In this document: positions 16,939 through 23,446 of the stretch, one piece after another | How the letters are laid out: each line of letters begins with the position of its first letter | Position numbering within the stretch: position 1 is the stretch's first letter | The notes under the pieces: generated by a model | What the model was told of the DNA's origin: nothing | The model's database searches: none | What the model saw: only the letters and a program-made list of their open reading frames with translations | Origin: Rhodoflexus caldus | Lineage (GTDB): Bacteria; Bacteroidota; Bacteroidia; Cytophagales; Thermoflexibacteraceae | NCBI RefSeq assembly: GCF_021206925.1 | Contig: NZ_JAJPRF010000001.1 | Coordinates: 1 to 64,000, forward strand | Length of the DNA: 64,000 nucleotides | Reading direction: 5' to 3' | Made by a program: the position numbers and the translations under genes

Positions 16939-18027
16939 TTACGGTTTCATGTAACCGTAACCGATGGCGGTTTTTGCGCCGATGCCGCGTTCTTGCAGAG
17001 CTTCTTTGAGAAAGTCCGAAACTACCGAAAGCATATCACCTCTTTTTGACCCTAACGTAATATGTGCATTTTCCATGCCTTTGTGCAAGCCTACCATAAA
17101 TTGGAAAGTGAGGTTTTCAACGGTGAGGAAAATGATGGGGTTCAATTTGTGATAGTCGGCAGGTGGTGCTTCGCCGTTGTAGTAGGGCTGATAATGGTTG
17201 TTCATTATATCTGCCTTGATGCAACCTTGCGGGCTGCGGGTGGGGTAGGCATCAAAGAAGATGACGCTGCCTTGCTCTGTTTTGTCAGACAGGATTTCAG
17301 GATTGACAGGATTTTTTTGGAAGTCTTCTTCGCTGTAATGTGTGCCGAATATTTTTTTGATGTTAGCTAAGTCTTCGTTTGTTTTGGCGTTTTCAAGGGC
17401 GTAATGGTGCGTGATGCCTTTAATAGCACTTGCCGGAATATACGGAAATCCGTAAACGTGATGCAGAGAGATAGAGGTTTCAAACACTGAACCGCTGCCC
17501 AAACCTACAGCTAATCGCCAATCGGGTTTAAATTGCAGATCATTTATTTGATTGTTGTCATACACTTTGGGCAATAAATTACCACCTGTGAGTTGTAATG
17601 CGTTGCGATGATGGCGAGTGATGAAGTTTTGATAATACTTTTTAACTGCTTCATCTTCACTGTCCCCAAAAGCAGTTTGACAATCTTCGCCTCGCTTTTT
17701 TAACATGCGATTTTCTATTTTAAAATTCGTATCGTCAAAAATCTTCTCCTTGTGAAGTTTGAGAGCGAAGTTTTCTAATATCAACTTTTTAGCCAATGCT
17801 TTTAATGAAAGAATAGTCCAGCTAGGTTTTCCCTTATATTTAGTTGCCTGAATTTCAAGCTCAAACTCGTCGCCTTTTTTAGGATTTAAATTTGTAGATT
17901 TCTTTTGCTGTAAGGTTGCATAGTTTATAAAAATATCCGGGCTTACATCTCTTGCAACAAGCCAACCATTCTTAGCATTGGTATCCCAACTGCTCACAGT
18001 AGCAAGTACTTTTTTCATTTCTGCCAT
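16939..18027 (-). CDS. cmr6: Type III-B subunit Cmr6 with an N-terminal OB/cold-shock-like domain
   Basis: Residues ~85-362 form the Cmr6 RAMP domain: RLAVGLGSGSVFETSISLHH, FPYIPASAIKGITHHYAL and a glycine-rich end GIGAKTAIGYGYMKP. Cmr6 caps the crRNA 3' side of the Cmr filament. The first ~75 residues are extra and resemble a cold-shock/S1-type OB fold: NGWLVARD as RNP1-like, DIFINYATL as RNP2-like, then a GDEFELEIQ strand. An added single-strand RNA-binding domain is a reasonable inference. Residues 239-247 (NPVNPEILS) are encoded by a repeat that recurs elsewhere in this operon and may be an in-frame insertion. The stop of cmr5 lies 2 bp upstream of this start. Confidence 0.93.
   Translation of the reverse strand: MAEMKKVLATVSSWDTNAKNGWLVARDVSPDIFINYATLQQKKSTNLNPKKGDEFELEIQATKYKGKPSWTILSLKALAKKLILENFALKLHKEKIFDDTNFKIENRMLKKRGEDCQTAFGDSEDEAVKKYYQNFITRHHRNALQLTGGNLLPKVYDNNQINDLQFKPDWRLAVGLGSGSVFETSISLHHVYGFPYIPASAIKGITHHYALENAKTNEDLANIKKIFGTHYSEEDFQKNPVNPEILSDKTEQGSVIFFDAYPTRSPQGCIKADIMNNHYQPYYNGEAPPADYHKLNPIIFLTVENLTFQFMVGLHKGMENAHITLGSKRGDMLSVVSDFLKEALQERGIGAKTAIGYGYMKP
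17287..17313 (-). repeat. GATTTCAGGATT-type interspersed repeat inside cmr6
   Basis: The plus strand reads GACAGGATTTCAGGATTGAC followed by AGGATT. The same ~26-bp unit occurs at 18555-18580, 18596-18621 (inverted), 19016-19041, 19048-19072 (inverted) and 22049-22075. Here it lies in frame in cmr6 and encodes NPVNPEILS. Confidence 0.8.
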
Positions 18028-18029
18028 AG

Positions 18030-18524
18030 TTATTCCGATTTAGCGAACCTACGCAACCAATTGAGCAAGGCTAATACTTCGGTGGTGAGTGCAATATGTT
18101 GTTTTGTATCTTCACATTGACCCACAAGAGTTTCCATTGCAGATTTCCTGAAATCATTAAGAGATTTTATCTTCCTCTCAACTTCTTGTTTTTCTGCCTC
18201 TGATAATTTTTTATCTTTATCTTTCTCTTTTTTCCGTATTTCTAAGGCTTCTTTAGGCTTTATTGGCATTTGAAGCGTGAAAAATGGATATTTATCACCT
18301 TGATTATTTCCCGTTAACCATTCAATAATCAAAAGGAAAACACTTTCGTAATCTGCTTTTGAATAGCAAAAAGCCATTGTATTGAGCAAACCATTGGTTT
18401 TGATGTAAGTGGGTACTTTATCAACCGATGTTGAAAATTTATCACTTCCTAAATCCTTCGCACATTCCCACGCAAATTTTGCTCGTGCCTGGGCGATGCT
18501 TTTCATGGTTGAGAGGTTTGACAT
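18030..18524 (-). CDS. cmr5: Type III-B small subunit Cmr5
   Basis: The 164-residue alpha-helical protein fits Cmr5, the small subunit that stacks along the belly of the Cmr complex. It has an N-terminal helix (MKSIAQARAKFAWECAKDL), the conserved YIKTNGLLNTMAFCYSK segment, and a C-terminal helix (TTEVLALLNWLRRFAKSE). A Lys/Glu-rich middle (about residues 95-120) is longer than usual. It lies immediately upstream of cmr6. A repeat-bounded GxxExxY gene separates it from cmr4. Confidence 0.92.
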   Translation of the reverse strand: MSNLSTMKSIAQARAKFAWECAKDLGSDKFSTSVDKVPTYIKTNGLLNTMAFCYSKADYESVFLLIIEWLTGNNQGDKYPFFTLQMPIKPKEALEIRKKEKDKDKKLSEAEKQEVERKIKSLNDFRKSAMETLVGQCEDTKQHIALTTEVLALLNWLRRFAKSE

Positions 18525-18554
18525 ATTGTTTTGAGTTTAAAGTTTTTTATTTCT

Positions 18555-18621
18555 GACAGGATTGCAGGATTAACAAGATAAATTTGAAATAAAAAAATCC
18601 TGTAAATCCTGAAATCCTGTC
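18555..18621. repeat. Inverted pair of the interspersed repeat, left border of the GxxExxY gene
   Basis: A forward copy (18555-18580) and an inverted copy (18596-18621, AATCCTGTAAATCCTGAAAT onward) face each other across 15 bp and could form a long hairpin. The inverted copy ends on the first base of the GxxExxY stop codon. As a stem followed by A/T runs it may also act as a terminator. Confidence 0.85.
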
Positions 18622-19001
18622 TAACTCGCTTTGGGTTTATACACCCGATACTTGCGTTTTACCTCTACCGACGAGCCGAAGTTTATCAGCAAGCCTATGT
18701 CAAGCCCTGTGCCTTTGAGGTAATTGACCAACTGCGTTTCGTGCAGCGGGTGTAGGTTCTCTACGGCTTTTAATTCTATAATCACTACGTAATTCACCAA
18801 CAAATCGGCATAATACTCACCTACCAACTGCTTTTCGTAATATACATCAATAGGGTATTGTTGATAGACTTCAAAACCATTGTTTTGTAACTCTATCTTT
18901 AAAGCGTTTTCATACACCTTTTCCAAAAAGCCCGCCCCCAATGTATTATGCACCTTGTAGGCACAGGCAATGATTTGTTTGGTGAGTTCTTCGTGCTGCA
19001 T
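18621..19001 (-). CDS. GxxExxY family protein (PD-(D/E)XK-like)
   Basis: The 126-residue protein belongs to the GxxExxY family (TIGR04256/PDDEXK_3). It has the name motif GAGFLEKVYENAL, then YYADLLVNYVVIIELKAVENL, where the Asp and the ExK pair give a compact PD-(D/E)XK nuclease signature, then HETQLVNYLKGTGLDIGLLINFG. The biological role is not established. Both borders carry inverted pairs of the same 26-bp repeat (18555-18621 and 19016-19072). The gene and its borders therefore look like one insertion unit placed between cmr4 and cmr5. It reads in the operon direction, so the operon may still be transcribed through it. Confidence 0.9.
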   Translation of the reverse strand: MQHEELTKQIIACAYKVHNTLGAGFLEKVYENALKIELQNNGFEVYQQYPIDVYYEKQLVGEYYADLLVNYVVIIELKAVENLHPLHETQLVNYLKGTGLDIGLLINFGSSVEVKRKYRVYKPKAS

Positions 19002-19015
19002 ACGTTATTGTTTTT

Positions 19016-19072
19016 GACAGGATTTCAAGATTTACAAGATTTCTTCTATCCTGTTAATCCTGAAATCCTGTC
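19016..19072. repeat. Inverted pair of the interspersed repeat, right border of the GxxExxY gene
   Basis: A forward copy at 19016-19041 and an inverted copy at 19048-19072 are separated by 6 bp. They mirror the pair on the other side of the GxxExxY gene. The inverted copy ends 2 bp before the cmr4 stop codon. Confidence 0.85.
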
Positions 19073-19074
19073 TG

Positions 19075-20058
19075 TTAAGTATTTACAAATTTAGTTCTCA
19101 CAATTCCTTTACCTAAGGTAGCGTTTCCGCCGATTTGTACGATAGACGGTAATTGTCCGAAAAACTCTTCTACCTGCGATGCCGTCATCTTTCCTTCTTT
19201 ATCTGAAAACTCATCCGAAAACATTACCAAAGAGTACATAACGCTCTCGGCGGGAAGATATTCTTCGCTGAACAATGCACTTTGCTGTACCGTACCTGTT
19301 TCGTTGTTGATTTTGGTGCGGGTAATCACTTCGGTAGCAAGGGTTACGAAGTCGCGGAAGTCGTTGTCGTCAAGGACTACGATGTCGGTTTTGATTTTTT
19401 CAGACCAATAACTTTGGTCATCGTTGAATAAGGTTTTTGAAAGCCAAATACCTAACTTATTTACTTCGTTATCAGAAGTAACAGGATTCACTTTTGAAAA
19501 AACAAATTCTTCTAATTGCATCTTTTGCCCTTGGCCAAAAAGAGCAGAGCCATTAGCCACCATTGCACCGTTAATTTCTTTGAAATCAAATTGCAAATCG
19601 GTCAATCCCAAATCCGAAATAAACTTCTTTATCACTCTCGGACAGGTAATCCACGCAAATACGCCGTACAAAGACTTGACGGGAAACAACAACAAGCGGG
19701 CATCGGTCAGGGCTAATGCTCCTGAGAATTGGGAATTGTCTTTGAATGCTTCTTTTAAATGGTCTTTCGCAGAGAAACGTTTTTTTACATCAATGCCTAA
19801 CTCTCCATCATCAAAGCCAAAAGCTTTGTTAATTTTGATTAGGTTATTTTTTGCTTTATCATCGTCTTTTTCAGACAAAACTAATTCACTCTCAAAAGCC
19901 TCTCTCAACGCACCTTTGAGCGAAGAGGCTTCTATCTTGGGGAAATTGGTGTGCCTTTCGCGTTGGATAGGCAAATCTACGATACCTAAATCTGAGCCGC
20001 TGCCTACGTGCAGGGGCGTTTCACAGATGAGGAATAAAGGCTTGGCATTTTTGTACAT
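19075..20058 (-). CDS. cmr4: Type III-B backbone subunit Cmr4
   Basis: The 327-residue RAMP protein starts MYKNAKPLFLICETPLHVGS and continues GIVDLPIQRERHTNFPKIEA and SSLKGALREAF, the typical Cmr4 opening. Asp28 in GIVDLPIQRE is at the position of the Cmr4 residue that cuts bound target RNA at 6-nt intervals. The C-terminal glycine-rich loop is IVQIGGNATLGKGIV. The subunit should form the repeated backbone of the Cmr filament and keep target RNase activity. A diverged copy of its 5' end lies at 20993-21037 at the start of the DUF6922-like gene. Confidence 0.95.
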   Translation of the reverse strand: MYKNAKPLFLICETPLHVGSGSDLGIVDLPIQRERHTNFPKIEASSLKGALREAFESELVLSEKDDDKAKNNLIKINKAFGFDDGELGIDVKKRFSAKDHLKEAFKDNSQFSGALALTDARLLLFPVKSLYGVFAWITCPRVIKKFISDLGLTDLQFDFKEINGAMVANGSALFGQGQKMQLEEFVFSKVNPVTSDNEVNKLGIWLSKTLFNDDQSYWSEKIKTDIVVLDDNDFRDFVTLATEVITRTKINNETGTVQQSALFSEEYLPAESVMYSLVMFSDEFSDKEGKMTASQVEEFFGQLPSIVQIGGNATLGKGIVRTKFVNT

Positions 20059-20076
20059 CGTGTTTTAAGATTTTAG
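20032..20076. repeat. cmr4 5'-end segment duplicated at 20993-21037
   Basis: Forty-five bases around the cmr4 start codon match 20993-21037 at 39 positions in the same orientation, by direct alignment. The two copies flank the AbiEii/DUF6922 module like a long direct repeat. Confidence 0.8.
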
Positions 20077-20712
20077 TTTATTCCAATACTTGATTTCGGT
20101 TTGAAAGTGCTTTGAGATTTGCAACAAGGAAACATTTTGTTGGGGTTTCAAATGTTGTATGTTCTCATCGGCTATGTCGTCTATGAAAATCAAAGCTCTT
20201 TGAAAAAGGGTTTTGCTTAGGTTTTTCTTTTTGACGGTAGTCATTTCAAACAATTCTTTGAGCGAAAAATGCTCTTTATTTAACACGTATAAATCGTAAT
20301 AATCACGAAACTTTGCTCTCAAAAATAAGGTATTCACTTTCATCACCGCCAAAACAGGCAATTCGGCGATGTACAGAAAATCAAATAAATGATTTCTGTT
20401 TTTAAGCTCCTCCCAACCATTGGCAAAAAAAGTCACTTTTACTCCATCTATCACAAAATCGGCTTGTTGCGGTGATAAATTCACGATTCTGATAGTTTCA
20501 AATTTGCCGCTGTTTTGTAAATTGTTTTGTATAGTCGTGGCTTGTAAATCGTTTTTCCAAGTAAAAAAATTAAGGTCTTCGCTATGACGACGCCCCAAAT
20601 AAACCGCCAATGCCGAACCGCCTACAAAAGTAAAATATTGCAGTAAGGGCATAGTGGCTAACCGGCGCAGCACTTTTTCGGTATCAGACAGTAAATTGTC
20701 TAATCCTTTCAT
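20065..20712 (-). CDS. AbiEii/AbiGii-type nucleotidyltransferase (toxin-like)
   Basis: The 215-residue protein (start chosen at 20712, MKGLDNLLSDTEKVL) has the nucleotidyltransferase motif FTFVGGSALAVYLGRRHSED, with a GGSALA turn and acidic residues in HSEDLNFF, then VKVTFF, AVMKVNTLFLRAKFRDYYDL and YVLNKEHFSL. This is the AbiEii (PF08843-like) fold. AbiE systems are abortive-infection toxin-antitoxin pairs in which AbiEii modifies nucleotides or RNA and AbiEi restrains it. The frame is open further upstream to 20895, but that part belongs to the overlapping partner gene. The pair is inserted between the DUF1016 gene and cmr4 in the operon direction. Confidence 0.85.
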   Translation of the reverse strand: MKGLDNLLSDTEKVLRRLATMPLLQYFTFVGGSALAVYLGRRHSEDLNFFTWKNDLQATTIQNNLQNSGKFETIRIVNLSPQQADFVIDGVKVTFFANGWEELKNRNHLFDFLYIAELPVLAVMKVNTLFLRAKFRDYYDLYVLNKEHFSLKELFEMTTVKKKNLSKTLFQRALIFIDDIADENIQHLKPQQNVSLLQISKHFQTEIKYWNKLKS

Positions 20713-21019
20713 AGCGACTGTATTTTTTTTGTAACGGCAAAATGTGCCTTTTCGGGTTTTGAATGTTGAAAAATATGGCTGCCAAATAGAAGTTGTGCCT
20801 GTAAATCCGCTCATCGGGCAGCATTTTTTCACGCCAAATCCTCTTGATTTCTTTGACGGAAAACATTTTGAACAAAGTTTGCAATTCCTCCACATCTCCC
20901 CACCGCAAAGCTTCCTCTATCAATACCTCGTCAGAAATTTCGGCATCGGGGGCATAGCTCCAAAATGCTCCGAGCTGGCGCAGGCGAGTGATGAATAAAG
21001 ACTTGGCGTTTTTGTACAT
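20684..21019 (-). CDS. DUF6922-like partner of the AbiEii protein (putative antitoxin)
   Basis: The 111-residue protein reads AFWSYAPDAEISDEVLIEEA, then LRWGDVEELQTLFKMFSVKE and KRIWREKMLPDERI, then FFNIQNPKRHI. This fits the small DUF6922 proteins found in front of AbiEii-like genes. The two frames overlap by 29 bp, as in many toxin-antitoxin pairs, so an antitoxin or regulatory role is inferred. The first residues (MYKNAKSLFITR) are nearly the same as the Cmr4 start (MYKNAKPLFLI). The DNA there is a 39/45 copy of the cmr4 start region, so this gene seems to have taken over the cmr4 translation start. Confidence 0.72.
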   Translation of the reverse strand: MYKNAKSLFITRLRQLGAFWSYAPDAEISDEVLIEEALRWGDVEELQTLFKMFSVKEIKRIWREKMLPDERIYRHNFYLAAIFFNIQNPKRHILPLQKKYSRYERIRQFTV

Positions 21020-21037
21020 CTTGTTTTATGGTTTTAA
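20993..21037. repeat. Second copy of the cmr4 5'-end segment
   Basis: This copy gives the DUF6922-like gene its start codon and first codons. Six of 45 positions differ from 20032-20076, so the duplication is not very recent. Confidence 0.8.
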
Positions 21038-22036
21038 ATGTTTGCTCTCGTTTTCAATCAATAATTTCTCCCTTTCCAATTCCATAATCAACTCATTTTC
21101 GGTAGGCAAGTACAATACGTATTTGGAAGCAAACAACTGCTTGCTTTCGCTCAAAACGGAATATTTTACAATCGTTTGGTCTTTGTGTGTGCAGAGAATT
21201 AGCCCAATGGTTGGGTTGTCGTCAGCGTTTTTGTATTTGTCCTCATACAAGCGGACGTACATATCCATTTGCCCGATGTCTTGGTGAGTGAGTTCGCCTA
21301 CTTTGAGGTCTATGAGTACAAAGCATTTCAAGATGTAGTTGTAAAAGACCAAATCAATATAAAAATGCTTGGTTTCGGTGCTGATGCGTTTTTGCCTGCC
21401 CACAAAGGCAAAGCCCTTACCCAATTCCAACAAAAACTCATTGAGTTTGTCCATCAATGCCTGCTCTAATTCGCTTTCCAAGTAGGTTTTGCTGTCTTTG
21501 AGTTGCAAGAACTCCAAAATGTATGGGTCTTTCAAAAATGTTTCGGGTTGTAAGTCTTTGGTTTTTTCCTGCATTTCTGCCTTTACTTCGTCTCGGTTTT
21601 GGGACGAAAGCAGGCGTTCGTAATACAAAGACTTGATTTGCCTGTCCAAAGCCCTTGTACTCCAATGGTTGGCAATGCTTTCTTGGATATAAAACTCTCT
21701 TGCTTTTTCGTTTTCTACTCTTAACAAAGTTCTATAATGCGTCCAACTTAATTCTGAACGCACTGCGTTCAAAATCGGGAAAGTGAGGTAAAACTGTTTG
21801 CAGTAAAGCAAATTACGTTCGCTGTAAGCATTGCCAAATTCGTCTGAAAGTTTATCAGCAAGATGTTTGATAAGGTTTTTGCCATACTCAGCTCTGTTTT
21901 TTCCCTGCTGCTCGTCTTCTACTATGTACCGCCCTATCAGCCAATAGGCTTCCAACATTGCCACATTGACCGTAGCAACTACCTTCTGCCTTGCCTCCAA
22001 AATCGTGAGGCGGATATTTTGATAGAGCGTTTCCAT
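21026..22036 (-). CDS. DUF1016 (YhcG-type) PD-(D/E)XK nuclease
   Basis: The 336-residue protein has the DUF1016 N-terminal helical domain (MLEAYWLIGRYIVEDEQQG, YGKNLIKHLADKLSDEFG) and the C-terminal PD-(D/E)XK nuclease domain. Catalytic elements are HFYIDLVFYNYILKCFVLIDLKVGEL (Asp in YIDL, Asp-x-Lys in IDLK). Members resemble Holliday-junction or restriction-type nucleases and often travel with restriction and defence genes; the specific role is not known. The gene lies 6 bp from the DUF6922-like start on one side and 9 bp from the CARF gene on the other, so it is part of the same transcript. It is not a normal Cmr component and is probably an insertion. Confidence 0.88.
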   Translation of the reverse strand: METLYQNIRLTILEARQKVVATVNVAMLEAYWLIGRYIVEDEQQGKNRAEYGKNLIKHLADKLSDEFGNAYSERNLLYCKQFYLTFPILNAVRSELSWTHYRTLLRVENEKAREFYIQESIANHWSTRALDRQIKSLYYERLLSSQNRDEVKAEMQEKTKDLQPETFLKDPYILEFLQLKDSKTYLESELEQALMDKLNEFLLELGKGFAFVGRQKRISTETKHFYIDLVFYNYILKCFVLIDLKVGELTHQDIGQMDMYVRLYEDKYKNADDNPTIGLILCTHKDQTIVKYSVLSESKQLFASKYVLYLPTENELIMELEREKLLIENESKHLKP

Positions 22037-22045
22037 TTTGTGTTT

Positions 22046-23446
22046 TTAGGACAGGATTTCAGGATTTACAGGGTTTTGGTTTTGTTGTGTTGAAAATATT
22101 TCACATACATTCCCAATGGTTGAACGCATAAACTCTTGGTATCTGAGCCTATTTCTGTTTCCGTCAATGACGTTCTGATTGATTGTCATTTTCTTTATCT
22201 TGAAAACAATGTTAGGAAATTCAGTTATAACTTCTTGATTTAGCACACTTTGGCACCAATTCAATTCATTCTGAAACGGGTTACTTTGAAACTCATATAA
22301 GATTATCCAAAACTCTTGCAAACTAACTTGTGGATTTAATTGATTGATAAGCCCAATGTTTTTACGTATTTTACTACGCATTGCTTTCGCACTTATTGAA
22401 GATGGTTTTATTTCAACGGCAATAACATTGTTATTTCCTTCATTAGAAAACCACAAGTCGGCATCTTCTAAATCTCTGTCAGGTTCATCTGAAAGTTTGA
22501 AACCAAGTATAACATTTGTATAACCGTGAGGCTTGTTTGCAACAAAGTATTCATAAAGTTTGTATTCAACGAAGTAACCCATTGTGGTTTTTTCAAAAGG
22601 TAAATCGTCAGAATTGAGTTTGTTTTTTATCAATTCACCAATTACTGAGAGTTCTGCGGGGATATTTTCAGACTTCAAAAGTCCTAATTTGAACATTTGA
22701 TTTACAATAGCCTGATGATTAACACTCAATAAGTTAGGGTTTATGATAAAATTCACGTAGTTCTCAATGTAGCCCAAGTCAAAATTTATCGGCAAATTCC
22801 CCACCGTTACCAATTCATTGGTTTTATCCAATTCGGTTTCGTTGTAGATGTACTTCAAAGGAATTTCTTTGAGTTGTCCGTAGAGCGTGAGGATAGGGAT
22901 AATTGCCTTATAGCCTCCCGTGATGTTGAGAATGTCGTTTTTACTTAATTTGAGTTTGTCTAACTGTTCAATCAAGTTCATAAAACCTTTTTCGTAGTTG
23001 CCTTTGCTATCTACTCGCAGGTCTTTGATGATGTGGGTGTCGTTGTGTGCAAAATGAACCGTTATTTTCTGTGTTACTGACTTATAATTTTCAAACCACT
23101 CCTTAATCAACTCACAAGCCAATACACTCAATACCGTATCAGTCGCCATGAGATACACTTCTGTATCTACTTGTGCTTCTTCCGTTATCTTGAGAATGGA
23201 TTTTATTTCGGCGGATGCATTGTCATCTGATTTTATGTTATTAAAAACGTTTTTACGTAAGCCATTTTTTTGGCTTAAACCTTTTGTTCCTTCAATGCAC
23301 TCTATTACCTGATTATCATTCCACTTATCAAAAGAATGATTTGCCTTATCAAGCGTATCATAATCATTTTTAAAAGTTGCATTTTTCCCGTCTTTAAAAA
23401 AATTGCTAAAAATGGAAGTCCCGACAGTGGTGATTATTTTTTTCAT
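22046..23446 (-). CDS. Second CARF effector with a C-terminal PD-(D/E)XK domain
   Basis: The 466-residue protein begins MKKIITTVGTSIFSNFF, typical of Csm6/Csx1-like CARF domains of the APE2256 type (TIGR02619-like). It has a second CARF motif LNITGGYKAIIPI at about residues 173-185. About 80 residues of linker helices follow. Then LEDADLWFSNEGNNNVIAVEIKPSS (about 326-350) gives the Asp and the Glu345-x-Lys347 pair of a PD-(D/E)XK nuclease. No HEPN R-x4-6-H motif was seen. It should be a cyclic-oligoadenylate-activated nuclease, different in order and sequence from the Card1-like protein of the same operon. The last nine residues (NPVNPEILS) and the stop context come from the interspersed repeat. 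Its 5' end overlaps cmr3 by 4 bp. Confidence 0.8.
   Translation of the reverse strand: MKKIITTVGTSIFSNFFKDGKNATFKNDYDTLDKANHSFDKWNDNQVIECIEGTKGLSQKNGLRKNVFNNIKSDDNASAEIKSILKITEEAQVDTEVYLMATDTVLSVLACELIKEWFENYKSVTQKITVHFAHNDTHIIKDLRVDSKGNYEKGFMNLIEQLDKLKLSKNDILNITGGYKAIIPILTLYGQLKEIPLKYIYNETELDKTNELVTVGNLPINFDLGYIENYVNFIINPNLLSVNHQAIVNQMFKLGLLKSENIPAELSVIGELIKNKLNSDDLPFEKTTMGYFVEYKLYEYFVANKPHGYTNVILGFKLSDEPDRDLEDADLWFSNEGNNNVIAVEIKPSSISAKAMRSKIRKNIGLINQLNPQVSLQEFWIILYEFQSNPFQNELNWCQSVLNQEVITEFPNIVFKIKKMTINQNVIDGNRNRLRYQEFMRSTIGNVCEIFSTQQNQNPVNPEILS
22049..22075 (-). repeat. Interspersed repeat forming the 3' end of the CARF gene
   Basis: This copy of the GACAGGATTTCAGGATTTAC unit supplies the last nine sense codons (NPVNPEILS) just before the stop at 22046. 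The same nine residues occur inside Cmr6. Confidence 0.8.

Noticed and set aside
22046-23446. HEPN RNase (Csm6/Csx1) for the second CARF protein
   Set aside because: No R-x4-6-H motif was found in the C-terminal half; the visible motif is D...ExK.
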